A stretch of DNA of 64,000 nt, from contig NC_088309.1 of NCBI RefSeq assembly GCF_910592395.1, forward strand, positions 7,626,501-7,690,500, written 5' to 3'. The stretch is from Lineus longissimus. Its lineage: Eukaryota; Nemertea; Pilidiophora; Heteronemertea; Lineidae. Both the position numbers and the translations under genes were made by a program. The notes under the pieces are model-generated. The model saw only the letters and a list, made by a program, of their open reading frames with translations. It made no database searches and was not told the origin of the DNA. Position 1 is the stretch's first letter; each line of letters begins with the position of its first letter. Shown here piece after piece: positions 1 through 12,600 of this stretch.

Positions 1-734
1 TTACCAATGTCGACACGATAATGATAGTGTCATCATTTGACGTTTCTACTGTTTGGATATGATTCAAAGTGTCATTTGGTTTTACGGTTCGAAAAAATAT
101 CTTATATATTGAAGCCATATATTATTGCTTTCTTACTTTAATTAGAAAGTGATGAAATTTATCAATATATAATCTTATATACAATGTAATAAGAAGATTT
201 ATTTTGTTGGCATATTTCGCCGTTTAATGATGTGCTTTGTCTTTTTAATAGCTTCATTTGTTTTGGTTATTGTGACATCAGTAGGTTGAAAGAAAGGTTG
301 AATTATCCATTACTGGTCGAAGGCACTGTCATAAAAAAAACAAGAATGTTTGTTGTTCATCATCTGGCGGCCCTATATCATTACAAATGTTGTTATTATT
401 ATCTGAAAAAATTGAAAATGGAGATTATGGTTTTCTTAAAGACATTAACTATTGCACATGTTAATTGAGGGAAAATACATTTCTTCTTACCCTGTGATTT
501 CACCTGGGTGGAAACCGCCGCGAGTAGACAGGCAATAAGTATCGCACGCATGTTGGGACGTCTGGCTACTCGAGTTCCACGATTGCGAATGTCGTCCCTA
601 TCTCAGGATCGGGGTCCGGTTTATGAGAACACGAAATCATTCGGAAATAAATGAGATAGCGATAACTTACTTCTGTCACAGAGGTGTGTTTTTTGTGCTA
701 ATTTTCTTTTCCTTTTGTTGGTATACAGGAGTGG

Positions 735-848
735 CTAAGTCTGTACCCCAGAAGAGCTGATAGTGGGTCACCTGTGGTTTTTGTACACCAGCATCTCTAC
801 AATAGATGCAGAGTGACCCACGACCAGCTTCTGTGGAACATACTTGAG
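735..848. repeat. Imperfect hairpin (foldback element)
   Basis: The left arm (735-776) and the reverse complement of the right arm (809-848) align over about 40 bp with few mismatches. The shared core includes CAGAAG followed by GTGGGTCAC, and a ~30-bp loop separates the arms. It could be a foldback MITE remnant or the stem of a structured RNA. The arms are longer and less regular than a typical animal microRNA precursor, so a mobile-element origin is the safer reading. Confidence 0.55.
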
Positions 849-1764
849 TCCAAGAGACATGTTTGATAATTGGATACCGCTCTTGCTCAAGATGCCGAAT
901 ATCAATCATCCCATTATCTCAGTATCTTGGCATAGATCAATACTACAATCATTATCAATTGCCATTTGTTTTAAAAGTAATTTGTTTACGTAACCTAAAA
1001 TGATATGTTCATGTTGCATGTCTGCACCTTCCCAGTGTCCTACTTCTGACCATGAAATGAGACGCGGGTTGATTGTGTCCTTGGAATAATACACTTCACC
1101 TGACTTGCTTCTTTCTCTGTGGGAAACAAGCAGGAAAATCACCAGTACTGTGTACGTAGCGGGAGCTCGGACATAAAATGGTGCTTGAATCATGAATATA
1201 CCTACCAATAACTAGTGATTGTAATGTGAAGCGGTCGCGGTATAGCTTCCTAGATGTAACTGTACGTCCAGTGATTTTTATGGCTAAATGAGTTGCTTGA
1301 TTATCATATATCAAATGTGCGACACAAGAAATTGCCTAAATAAATATAGTGTGTCGGAACCCATTCACATGACCCATTCCCGTAAATGCTGTCAATGAGA
1401 ACGATCTTAAGCTATCAATGACTACATTAATGAGTACATAAAATCAACTCAAGAGGGTAAAAGCAACCCTTTAGGTAGAACGATGTAATTTCCGTGAGTA
1501 ACAACAATGGCACAAATGATGTAAGATTCAAGTTCCGACTTTTGCGCTTTTACCTCCAGTATTGTATAAAAACCTGGTGATTGCAAATAGAAGCCTTATC
1601 TTCACCTTCCCGTCATAACCACCTGGAAGGATAGTTAAAAGTTTAACACATGCCATCATCAAGGTATTTCACACAAGTTAACAGAGGCTGAGAAATACAT
1701 TCAGAATCGCCTTTCTTCACCTTACCTTCTCTAGTTAAATGTTTGCTTTGCTTTTAGTTTTTCC

Positions 1765-1860
1765 TGTCTGGGCCTAATGTATGGATCACGTTCTCATGAT
1801 TGTGGGAGGTCTTAAGTCCTCGGTTCGATTCCGGGTCGGTCTGTTTCTTGCCGGGTGTGA
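1765..1860 (+). repeat. tRNA-derived SINE-like remnant
   Basis: GGTTCGATTCC at about 1831-1841 matches the RNA polymerase III B box. The surrounding CTCGG/CCGGG pairs form a complete five-base-pair T-arm with a seven-base loop. A degenerate A-box-like stretch (TGGGCCTAATG) lies about 60 bp upstream. The anticodon stem does not pair properly, so this is not a functional tRNA gene. A tRNA-derived SINE head or a tRNA pseudogene fits best. Confidence 0.4.
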
Positions 1861-2908
1861 CTGTGGCGAACGATTCGCTAGATATCGATATCGATATCAA
1901 TGTCATTCTGAACCTCATGTTCCTATGAAGCCGGGTTGTATATTTAAAATCTTATAAAGATGCAAAAATCTTGTTGGTAAGATAATCAATGTCGCTGATG
2001 AGAGAGTTGATGTCCAGTGCTCCGCACAATGCTTTTATTTGATGGTGGGATGCTCTCCTCCTTAAAGAGGGACTAAAGGCAGGATATAGGGTTCCAATTA
2101 GTGGTTATGATTGATATGCGCAGGGGAACTGGGTCTCTTTTGTAAGTGATAAAATATTCCTCGTTCAAAAAACCCAACTGCTCAAAAACATCAAGTCGGT
2201 CAATTGGTTGCTTGTAGATTCTCTTACTCAGCCTGCACTCTGCTTGCAGATGTAGAATGGAATCTCTTCAATCGATCAACAATCGGTTGAAATAAAGATT
2301 AAGGTGGGCTGGTGGAATGAGAGGCACGGCTTGGATCAATAACTTTCGTCTAGCAGAAAACTAGGCGAATCGATCATGGAGACGAATACGATCATGATAT
2401 TAGTGCCGGCGGGTATACTCCCACAGTTATGAGGTTAGTGGAAATCACAAGACGCATTTTCCGATTTTTTGTTTGTCTTGCTCAGGGCCTTCAAGAGAAA
2501 GAGTGTGTTACACTTTTTATTATCGACAGCAATATATCTATATTGAGCCTATATACAGAAAAGCTGGATCGTCACTCATCTAAAAGATGTTAATACTCTC
2601 ACCTCACGCTGGCTAGCTTTACACTTTCATGTAACTTAATATGGTTCACCTTACTTCTGCCTATAGCCTGCCTTTATTGCTGCCGCTACCCTTCCTCTCT
2701 TTCTCAGAAAACAGAAACTTAGACCGTGCTATACGGGGGTGACTTTCGCTGCAAAGCCAAATCACCTTGTAATGTAATGAAATCTTCGCATCCTCGGGGA
2801 ACGTTGACTAGTACGTATACGCCATTGATACAGATCATTTTGTTCACTGCCAGCTTCACCGGCTCATTAGCTTCTTCCAGTGACCATACACAGCTTCCTA
2901 CCCCCGAC

Positions 2909-2932
2909 AACCTCGACAACCTCGACAACCTG
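2909..2932. repeat. 9-bp tandem repeat
   Basis: Nearly three copies of a CCTCGACAA unit in tandem. It is a short simple repeat with no evident function. Confidence 0.7.
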
Positions 2933-3404
2933 GCTAATGTGCTTCATTAGCGCTCGATTAGCATGCGTAAAGCAACACGAACATTATGCAATCAATTCCT
3001 ATATTGACTGCGATATCAATGCTTTTAACAAATTGCCAACAACAAGGTTATAAGAAATTCATCTCTCAATAATCAATGTGCATATTTGTAATTTGGGTTT
3101 ATTCAATCATTTTCGAAGAGTCGTGAAATGTTTTTCGACATGAATCATTTGAAAGCTGCTCAATGTGTGTCATTATTATCGATGGTGTCTTGGATAGTAA
3201 GATTTATACGGTATTTGTTTTGCTCATCTTCGTTTCAGTGAATTTCCGCTTTCTCATTGGGATTTAGTGATAGGAGTATTCACTCTATTTTTGAGCTTTT
3301 GACCTTTTATTGGTTTTTCAGCCAAGACAACTCACTATGGTTTTTCAGCGGAGCGGGATCTGAAAAACCCTTTAACGGTTTCATTTTACATTTTCAAACC
3401 TCGA

Positions 3405-3452
3405 AGAGATGTGTTGGCCGAAAACGTTTAAAGGTTTTTCAAAAGCTCAAAA
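3405..3452 (+). repeat. Interspersed repeat end, TGTTGGCCGAAAA family, copy 1
   Basis: The stretch GATGTGTTGGCCGAAAAC is followed by a run ending TTTTTCAAAAGCTCAAAAAC. The same arrangement recurs at 4297-4352, more weakly at 9670-9697, and its terminal part recurs at 61666-61690. It is therefore a dispersed family, probably one end of a miniature element. Confidence 0.5.
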
Positions 3453-4156
3453 ACTTCATAGACAATTCCTAAATTCCCACCCAGGCCTTATTTCAGCGAG
3501 AACCACGTTTCAAGCGTTACTAACCATTACGGTTAAATTCCTAATCTATTTGAAACATGGCGTGAACGGATGTGAGACAGTGTCATTTTCTTTCTCTTCG
3601 AATAGCTAATACGTAAAGTTTGTTTTTTTTCTCCAAAAAATGGCTCTGATTGACGATGGAAACAGCGGATATTGATGTGTAGATCGTTGGAGAGCTAGTC
3701 AGTTTGATACATCTCTCAACGTGTTCTTGCAAGCAGCATTTCAATGATGTTCTTTAACACAATCGTTGTGGAATAGACTAGCTCACAGGCAAAATTCCTG
3801 ACACAGTGAGAAGTTCGCTTCACGCTAATGTCGTTGAAACCGGCCTTGGATTCGCTGCGAGAGGTAGCAATACGTTTTCTTCATTGACTGGTATTGAGTT
3901 TCGCAGATGAACCTCGCTGTTTCTTTCTTTGAACATCTAATCCTTATTGCTTTCACATTCTCTGTATTGTACCGGTACATGAAATCTTAAATTAATTCAC
4001 TTGAAAGGCGGATTCCTTGAAGCTTACCCGATTTAGTGGGATTTCGAAATCCTTGCAGCATATTACCAGCATGTGCTATAGGTTATAAGGTATTTCGTTT
4101 TCACTACATTCTTACATATTTCTAATTATATTAGTGATAGGAGTTATATAATTTAT

Positions 4157-4182
4157 CATTTCTAATATACATATTAGAAATG
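4157..4182. repeat. Perfect 10-bp-arm inverted repeat
   Basis: CATTTCTAAT and ATTAGAAATG flank a six-base centre. It is a small AT-rich cruciform with no evident function. Confidence 0.7.
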
Positions 4183-4212
4183 AATATGTTTGAGTTGCAA
4201 AAAGCATGATTT

Positions 4213-4352
4213 AAAGGTTTGTCGGCCAACACAAATTATTATGCACCAGATGTGAAATAAAAATGACCTAAATGTTTTCTGAAACATCAATACGGGGTGC
4301 ATTATTTGTGTTGGCCGAAAAGCCTTTGAAAGCCTTTTAAAAGCTCAATAAC
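4213..4352. mobile_element. Miniature foldback element, TGTTGGCCGAAAA family, copy 2
   Basis: The left arm (4213-4248) contains GTCGGCCAACACAAATTATT. The right arm (4297-4333) is its near reverse complement, with TTTGTGTTGGCCGAAAAGCC. About 50 bp of unrelated sequence separates them. The right outer flank ends in TTTTAAAAGCTC, matching the copy at 3405-3452. The structure is that of a non-autonomous MITE, and I cannot assign a superfamily. Confidence 0.5.
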
Positions 4353-5379
4353 CTATTCATTGTTTGAGTAGCTTCATGGTCTGCATGGGCGAGGTATTTC
4401 GTTTTCAGCATTCTGTCTCGGCCAGGCTTATCTGAAGCAACACAAAAAGGCCGCCCTGGAAGACCGGATGCTGTTATTGAGGATTATCTCAAATGGGGAT
4501 TTTGACCGTCTGGCTGAGGGCAAGAGTACATGTCCTCTTGTCATGCCTGACGCGAAGGAAAAGGTCAACGATGTTTATGTGCATCGTACGCAAACGACTT
4601 AACGTGATAGCAGCAACTTTTATATAAGCCGATGATGAAAACGGAGAAACGTAAACCCCAATAGATCTTACACTTATTGGCTATCGCTAGTGTACTTCTT
4701 CCGAAAAATTCCAGGGTAACGATACTCGCCCGGCTCAAAGAAGGGTTCAATGCTGAGTGTTTGAACCATGTTTAACTGCGCTAAAAAAGACGTCGGAATC
4801 CAGAATGACCACTAGTTGCAAAAACAGTTATTTTTAGAATGTGGTAGGCCTACAATCAATGTATCATGCAACAATCAATAATATGACAGAAGCAAAATGA
4901 CCTCCGTAGTTACATGTACGTTTCTTATGTTCAGTTGTCTCTTCATCTGTGTAACCACGTCTTCCAGACATCTATGAAACGAACGGCGTGTTAGTGAGAT
5001 CCTTGGCAACGGAGCTATCTCACGGGCTAACCGTACATTGGACATCAATAAACTATTGACAGCTTACGTGATGACTGGCTTCGTATCCATATTCCTCGAG
5101 TCCTGTGGGTCGTCAGGTGTGTTTCGGTCGGCAAAAACCGTTTTTTACACAGTTTCAGAGCATTGATTATTCAGGGGCAAAAGAATGGTGAGAGGAAACC
5201 TAGACCCGACGGAACTCAACCCAAATCCTTACCAACACTTCTACATGTATTCAGACCTGCTCATACTCAAACGTGATGCAGAGTTAGCCCCTGTCTGTGA
5301 TCAAGTCCCAGCATCATCCCTGTCACTTTCCACAGCAGGTCTCTCTTAAAAAGCCAAATTTATTTGCTATTTTATAGTT

Positions 5380-5555
5380 AGGGGAAACACGCAACCTGCG
5401 GGGAACAACGGGAGGAGAGAATCTGGGAACATGCAATGCGGAACCCGGGGAACATAGTACCGCGGAAACATATAGGACCGGGGAACGTAGAATCCGGGGA
5501 GCATCATGACCCGGGGAATAGGACCTGGGGAATAGAACCCTGGGAACATAGAGAT
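5380..5555. repeat. Minisatellite, ~16-20-bp units (GGGGAACATAG core)
   Basis: About nine degenerate tandem units share a core resembling CCGGGGAACATAG, spaced 14-24 bp apart. The array creates two overlapping spurious open frames on the minus strand rich in VPR/PRF-type repeats. These are by-products of the array and not a gene. Confidence 0.8.
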
Positions 5556-5614
5556 GACTTTGTCTCCTGATACGCGAAGCCAACCACCCTACATTATGTT
5601 ATCGCTGCCTAGAA

Positions 5615-6050
5615 TGGCTCCTTAGTGACATCGATCAGGCCATCGATTCCGCTGAAAGCACGCACCGGGCGCCACATCAATAAATGGCCTCGGAGGAGTC
5701 TGGACCAATTCCATACCAATTGCCAAATAATTGTCACTCCTGATGTCTAAGTTCCCTCTGGGAGAACATGTATCATTTTAATCGAGCTGGTCTTTCATCG
5801 TCCACATTCCGATGGTAGGGTTATTAGGGGCTATCATTTTGTAACCCATCGCGTCACTGCCAATGATTTAGGCATCGATCCCATCACATAAGCACGCAGT
5901 AGGCATCACACTAACACTGACCATGGGATGTCCAAAGACCCATGGGAGCCTGGATCAATTCAGTACCAATTGCCAAATGATATCACTGACCACTGATGTG
6001 CAAGCCCCGCTGGGAGGACATCTATCACTTTATTAGCGCAGTGCTATCAC
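5615..6050. repeat. Old direct repeat, two ~200-bp copies
   Basis: The block at about 5615-5795 recurs in diverged form at about 5862-6045. The clearest shared part is CTGGACCAATTCCATACCAA in the first copy against CTGGATCAATTCAGTACCAA in the second, each followed by TTGCCAAAT. Both copies continue to a GGGAG(A/G)ACAT motif. No coding potential is evident. Confidence 0.65.
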
Positions 6051-7166
6051 CGGCCTAATTGGAAGTGTCTGTATTGTCTTCGGAGCCGTTATATTGGGGC
6101 CATTATCTCCTTTGTATCGTAGGGTTGACTGTCCAGTGACACTGATGGAATTCTGATCCACTGTAACGATATTGAGTGTTACGTTTCTGAGTGTTCCCCT
6201 CATTGTTTGTGAACACTGAAAGATAGATTGACATGGCATCGTTTTTTGTGTTTTCCTTTTTCGAGAAGTCATGGCACGGTCTCTCTAACTGTCTATTGTA
6301 TGGAAACACTAAAATATGGAGAACAACCAAAGGTGTTACACCGCGGACCTGGCAGTGACTATGATGTCGCTGTGCGGGGTTGCGAAGATACACTGCCCAA
6401 ACTATGCCGAACTTCCAACACGGTCTTTGGGTGGCGGGACAGTGGTCTGATTGGCATTTGAGGGCCGGCACTCTTTTCTTAAGCTAAATGTCGGCTGATG
6501 GATAGGAGGATCACGGTTACCAAGCAGATTTGATGGAAAATTGTTTAAAAAATCGTAACACGGTTGTCTGTTTGAGTAAAAATAATTTGAGAACCCCCTA
6601 AAAAGCCATATTCCAGGATTAATATTTTTCGATTAGAAAATCAACGGACATATAAGTTCGCGTAAAAATATAATTAGAGACTATGTATGTATCCGGCGTT
6701 GTACTGCATCAACGGCCTGTTGCAGCAATATCCATTTAACACGACTAATACAATGAATATTTTTTGCTCCAAACAATAACAATTCATTAATAGATGTAGC
6801 AGCTGAACGATGTATTAAGCACCTAATCGTGATAACAGGTGAATGTGAGCAGTTCATAACACACTCTGTCTAGATTCCACACTTTCCTTCCCGAGCGTTG
6901 GTTTATTTATTTTAGCCGTGATGGTTCGCCCTATCCGCCGGATCAATTTAAGTCTATAAGCGGCAGACATTAAATGCAAACTGCCATATCACAGCATTAT
7001 TTATACATAAATCGTTTACTAAGCAATCCGTAGCTGTCTAGTTTATCCAGGTTTAGGGGAAGTGATAAATTGCTAAGATTTACGGTGTACATGTACAGCG
7101 TCGGCCGATCAAAATATTGAATCGATATTGTTGGCATGATGATGACACAGTAATTTGGTATCAGTG

Positions 7167-7301
7167 CATTTTCCCAGTACATGTCGTATTATACATGTAC
7201 ATTTTGTACATGTATGGGTATCCAACTGCAATTTTCAAACGCGTTTTCCCACCACATGTCGTATTATACATGTATTGAGATCCAACTGCAATTTTCAAAC
7301 G
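7167..7301. repeat. Tandem duplication of a ~65-bp segment
   Basis: The segment that reads CATGTCGTATTATACATGTA and ends ATCCAACTGCAATTTTCAAA occurs twice in succession. The first copy carries an extra TACATGTA-containing insert. Confidence 0.75.
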
Positions 7302-7449
7302 CTATCTCGAAATATTCGATTGCCGTTAAAGGCCAGTTTCATTTCTTACTATACGGTTTAATTGTATGCTATACGGCTTGGGTCAGTCTTTTAGGACAGG
7401 CAAGGATCTTCTCTTACAAAGATTTGGCGCTGTTTTTGAAAACAACGTA

Positions 7450-7627
7450 CAGTGGAACCTCCCTTAGTGGACACCTCTCTATTAAGGACAACCTCTCTAT
7501 TAAGGACACTAATTCTGGTCCCAAAGTGGTTGTTTCCATTCAATTTGACCTCTCTAACGAGGACACCTCTCCATTAAGGACAGCACTTGTCAGTCCAGAG
7601 GGTGTCCTTAATAGAGAGGTTCAACTG
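7450..7627. mobile_element. Pogo-like MITE with TA target site
   Basis: The left end CAGTGGAACCTC and the right end GAGGTTCAACTG are inverted repeats flanked by TA on both sides (7448-7449 and 7628-7629). The inside repeats CTCTCTATTAAGGACA in both orientations and has no transposase. CAGT-GAACCTC termini with a TA duplication are characteristic of pogo-like members of the Tc1/mariner superfamily. The 178-bp length fits a miniature non-autonomous derivative. A diverged relative lies at 46630-46715. Confidence 0.75.
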
Positions 7628-7847
7628 TACTTTAATGCCCAGCTCAGCTCGGTCTGATCTAACTACAGGGTGTCTTTAAATTCCTGAACACGAAATTCGT
7701 TATCGCTTTCTTTATCCCCGTCGCAGTTCCATCCGAGATTCCAATAACCAATCCGATACCTTAGCTAATAAACTTTGAGGGCGCAGTAAAAAAGTCGAGG
7801 CATTCGCACCGTGCCATAGATTTAACTCTGCGTGTTAGGAGAGGCGA

Positions 7848-8410
7848 ACCTTGATTACATTTGCAGTTAAAATGATTCAATGACGTTTGCAATGCGGCCT
7901 CATCTCCAGCAGAATAAATATGGAAACGGTTCTGATGATTGCTTACCTAGAAATTTGGAAAAATATTTGAACGAAAAATGGCCGACCATCATGAACAACC
8001 ATCTTGATTTTTATGCAAAATTTACAGCCTTTCGTATTTTGATGCTATGCCAATTAAGTGTCGAAGCTTGATTAAATTTCCAGTTAAACGTAATTCAGTG
8101 TCGTTTGCAATGTGGGAGCATGGATTGAAAATATTCTCCTGATCGAATCTGTTCGGATGATTACTTTACCAGAAACTTGGTAAAAAATAGTTGCATGAAA
8201 AATGGCTGGCGATGTGCCAATCTACATGAACAACTTCAGTAATATTCGAATGGTGAGCTTGCAGCTGTCCTCGTTTTTATTCTTTTCTGCAATGCCTGCA
8301 TGGCTCGAGCGGAATCACCTGGCTGAAATCTGGATGATTGCTCTGCGATACATGAAAGATGGCTGACCACTGGAACAACCGTCCATTATTTTTATGCACA
8401 ACTTACGATC
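7848..8410. repeat. ~215-bp tandem triplication
   Basis: Three diverged copies start near 7848, 8066 and 8287 (the last shortened at its left). Shared landmarks are CTTGATTA-ATTT-CAGTTAAA, GTTTGCAATG, GATGATT, GAAAAATGGC and AACAACC. The small open frame at 7880-8071 lies inside the first copy and is disrupted in the others, so it is probably not a gene. Confidence 0.65.
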
Positions 8411-8853
8411 AGATGTTCGTGTTCGGCGTTTACATGTAATTGGGTCTTTCTATAGTTTCCATTATTTGATGGTGCTTTTGATTCGATTCCTTCGGTAATT
8501 GCAGCGCAGTTTATCCTTAGCATCGTACAAACCTCAATAATGTTGTTCTATCATGTCTATGCAACTGCTTATTTGTTGACGAAGTCTTGTCAGTTTATTT
8601 TGAATTTCTGTCGGTCGTAAATATTATGAGGTAATTCTAAAATCTTACGAAGGCCAGAGGGTGCCCATCAGACAAGTATACATCAAGGGAATTTGATTAA
8701 CAGATATGTTAGATCTTGGTTACAATGTTCATTTTTATAATGGATCTTAGACTCGTTTTTGTCGCTGCGATTTTTGGCCACGTAGTTGAGGTTGGAGAAA
8801 TCGAAGAGTTAATAGATTCCCGAAAAAGAAAAAAAGCATATTTTTAATAATTT

Positions 8854-9022
8854 CTATTTCTCGGAGTTTCTTTTGGCGTTGTTCAGATCGCAGACATTGA
8901 AATATGTATTTCTAACAGATTCGATCCAATCGTTCACCTTACGCACTGCCGGCCGCGGGTTGATGGTAATTCCCCCAGAGAAAATGTCCTTCATTTCGAC
9001 TGTGGCACATTGTAATGTAGGC
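8854..9022 (-). CDS. Possible terminal exon of an unidentified gene
   Basis: On the minus strand a possible acceptor (after CATTACAATGTGCCACAG) is followed by an open stretch encoding about 48 residues, VEMKDIFSGGITINPRPAVR and onward. It contains NDWIESVR and ends NSEK before a TAG stop. Composition and balance look coding, but I do not recognise the family. The open frame continues upstream past the supposed acceptor with a hydrophobic, Cys-containing stretch (MMSCVIYCVAGLCG), so it could also be a single small open frame. No partner exons were found. Confidence 0.25.
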
Positions 9023-9669
9023 TTATATGAAAATAAATTTCCAGTATCGCCGCAGAGGCCAGCCACACAATAAATCACACAAGACATCATTGGAAACACT
9101 TTGAATTTATATAATTTCTTTTTGTCATGTTTGAAGAAGTGAATCAGCCCAATCAAATAGATCGATGGAACCAGTAGGAGTTACATGACACCATGCTTCA
9201 CAATATCCGATCGAGTTACCCAGTCTTCGATTAGGGGAGGAATTGTCTACGGGATGCATCTTTGTGTTTTAAAGGTTTTTAGGAGCTTAAAATACTTCAC
9301 TCCTTGGAGAACGTTTCTTCACAACTTTCTGGTGTCTCATGCCATGCAGTCCTATTCTAATTGCAGGAGCAACACTATATATGAACGTGTATACAGCTGC
9401 TGGCATACATTCTGTGTGTTTGTAACTTGATATTACTCTCATGAACGGTTCATTTTGTTTTCATAACCTTGGACGTGACAGTGTAATAGAAGCAGTTGTA
9501 ATTGATGAGTAGTGACTGCATGATATGGAAACTAAAGCCCATTCACTGTGACAGTTGCAAAATGCACTGACCTCAGGTGTACCAGTGTATTGGTCGTACA
9601 AAGAACGGTCTATAGAAAATCCTTTAGCGGTTTTTCATTTTGCCGAAAGCTTCTTTGAGGTATACATCT

Positions 9670-9697
9670 GTGTTGACCGAAAAACAGTTAAAATTAA
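9670..9697 (+). repeat. Interspersed repeat fragment, TGTTGGCCGAAAA family, copy 3
   Basis: ATCTGTGTTGACCGAAAAAC resembles the right arm of the elements at 3405 and 4297. Only a short fragment is preserved. Confidence 0.35.
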
Positions 9698-12600
9698 CGT
9701 CAAAAATCTTTATTTCTACTCAGTTAATACCTCGTGTTGGCGAATGAGACTCGTCAGCCTCGCGACTTAACGCAGAAATGGCGTTAATACACATCTCATT
9801 AGGCAATCCCGTGCGCAAGAGAGTTCCAGTGAGAATGTAATGTTATCCTGAATCGGGTGGAGAAACCGTAGTTTCATGAATGTATAAAAATTTGCTTCTA
9901 GAAGTTGACGAGTACCTTAAAAGAAAGAAGATGAGTTCTAATCCTTCCGATCCAATGTCGAATATCAAGGAACAGATCAGTATTTTACGGCATAATCAAG
10001 TGAATTGGCAATAAAATTAGAACCGTCTAATTTGCGATTAAGCACCCAAATATGGTAGTTCGGGTAATCAGGCCCATCAATCTTTCAAATGAGCTTGAAG
10101 AATACTTTAACGGACTAAGTGTACCCTGCAGCATTAGTATCGGCACTCGTCTAATTTCACAACACAAGGGGGCGACGACCTAACGACGTCATTTTTTGGA
10201 TGTAGAAAACTGTAATGTATATGGCGAGACATTTTCGTCGGCGTTTTTTCGCGAAAGGTGAAAATGGTAAAACTCAGTGTAGGGACGCTTTTGAAAACCT
10301 GTCAGTTTAGGGACAGCGTACATGTAGACATAAAGCAATCCATTTTGAAAATGACGTCTTTGATATAAAATACGATTTTGCAGCGCGGGACCTGTCATGA
10401 TCTCAATACCTTCATCTACAAGTACACCGTCTGATATCAACCTCCCGTGGATAGCCGATCTCATGTATGTTATCATGCACATTATTATTCACGAAACGAT
10501 TGGAATGAGCAGTGTCCGCCAAAGAAAACATTCAGCGCATTATAAAAAAAATCGGATATGGTTTTGTCGAGCACGATTTGTCTTGATCGAGATGTCGTTT
10601 CCTTTGCCGAGGAGAATGCCGATCTCGGTATGTCGATTTGTGCCAATTGCAGTATTACCGTTGACAAAGCTAGGGTGTCATGCTGCCAGTACATCACACT
10701 TGGGATGGCCAACATCTAAAGGGCACGGATCGATAGCCGAGTCTAACCAACGACCCGCTGTCGTACATCAAACCGTGCACTAGTGGGATTGTGCTGATTT
10801 TTTCTTCTGGGAAATTGGAAGATTTCTCAGTTGGTTATCCATGGTCGCGTGGCAATTGCTATACACAGGGCGAAGTTTTTTTTTAGCTGGTGGTGATTTC
10901 GTCCAGGGCTAAGTGCAATCAAAAATGAGACCAACTTCATGTAATGTAGGTCGAATATTTTCGTCTTCGATCTCTTTGGCTCAAAGGCTGCTCGCTGTGT
11001 CAACAATGTAGGATATATTGGAATATTTTCTTCTTTCTCGGTGTCTTGTTTGAAAGGCTCACTACCTGTTACTTGGCATTTATCATTACTGTTGGTGCTT
11101 TCCTCCGTAAAGTTAGGGTAATTGTCATTGTAATGTTCATACTACGAAACATATGTCGCACAGTACGTGTTTAATTGCCATTGAAAAGCAAATAAAAACA
11201 CCTTACAATAAAAGGCAACAATGTTAGTCGTCGTCTCCCACGCTTTTTCTGCCGACTCAGTTTGCGCACGGTTCATGATAAGTAGAACTTTTAGCAACAT
11301 CCGTGTTGAGTGGTGACGCTGCTCGCATGATACCATGGTAACAAACAAATTGGGACACTTTTCTGGCATCATTAGTGCGTAACACTGTTTATATACGCTC
11401 ATTAGTGGACGATAGAACTGGGGTCATATTAGGTTTCAAATACAGGTTGAATGCTTTATACTAGGTGTGCAGGTTTAATCATAAGTAAGTGCTATGTTTT
11501 GTAAGACATGGATATCACGAAATGGTTCGTTTCGAGAATGAAAATACGTTGGTTTATTTGATCAGACATGTCCGTTCAATATTAATCAAAACCGGTGTTA
11601 TTTTGAAACTTTTCGCACGTCAGCCACCCACAACCTCTTTGATGTCAAGCAGAATTTGTTACTAAGTCTGGGCTAATCGTCAATTCCTCTGTTCAATATC
11701 TTTTTTTGAAATTACATTGCATGACAATTACAAACAGTGTTTCTTTGTCATTCACTAGGACTAATTTCAGATTGTTTACACCTCTATTAAAGTATGTGAT
11801 AAGAATACATTTAAACTTAAATTTGTCGATGACAACTTTTTTAAGGGCCGGGTACGCTGTTCGTGTTCACTGTATCAACTGGTGGCTCAGAAAATAGAAT
11901 TGCCGTAGTGTGCAGTTATCTGGTATGCAAATTTGATGAAACTAGATATTTAAGTAGTATTCTGTATACACAACGATATTATTGTTAAAAATCTATATTC
12001 AGTGCGTATCAACACATCAGAAATTTTCAAATCTCGAGTGCAATTTTTTAATTTTTGAACGAACGGATGAGGCCTTTAAGGCAGCGCCTTCGCAGTTACC
12101 AAGACTAGGAAACATGATTTTAATTATTCATCTCGAAATAATCTCATCCGGTTGGAGCAATGATGAACGTATTCCGGAATATCTAAATCATTCGAGTGAA
12201 CTGAATATGGTGATGACGTCATACATGTCATTAGTTCGGAGTAAAAATTTTAGGTGTCTTGCCACAATGTCGCTAGCAGTTTTTTGTTCTTTTTAATTGC
12301 AGGTAAGTACATGTAAAATGATCATAATCCAAATCAAAATTTCGACAAAGACGGTAGGCGCGTCAAAGCGGTGAGCGTTTTAGATGATTAAGACAAACAC
12401 TTTGAGACTATTACTTCAATGCACTTTTGCTTCGAGATTGCTACATGGTACGCTCGTTCGTTTAAGCAACTTCTATTCTCTACAATAAGCGCCCTTTGAA
12501 AGCTGCAGAGAAAAAAGGCTCATGCGTCCCTACATGGCCAGAAATTAAAAGCAATCCACAGACAGTGATATTGTCCGGTCCTATTTCTATATGTAGTCAT

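Larger units (their letters stand above)
1..5379. other. Gene-poor region with scattered repeats
   Basis: I find no recognisable gene here. Open stretches are short and match no family I know. Two short coding-like stretches are noted without a call: a plus-strand one near 551-654 that would read from MLGRLATRV, and one after a possible splice acceptor at 728, which is better explained by the hairpin at 735-848. Both strands are open over 2719-2950 without a recognisable product. Repeats inside the region are listed separately. Confidence 0.5.

Noticed and set aside
551-660. Short open stretch beginning MLGRLATRVPRLR, like a mitochondrial leader
   Set aside because: No donor site follows in frame, it ends at a stop after about 34 residues and I recognise no family.
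5323-5583. Two minus-strand open frames rich in VPR/FPG repeats
   Set aside because: They are translations of the GGGGAACATAG minisatellite in two frames at once.
10189-10783. Open frames of up to 128 residues on both strands
   Set aside because: Both strands are open over the same DNA, no motif is recognisable and no convincing splice sites frame them.
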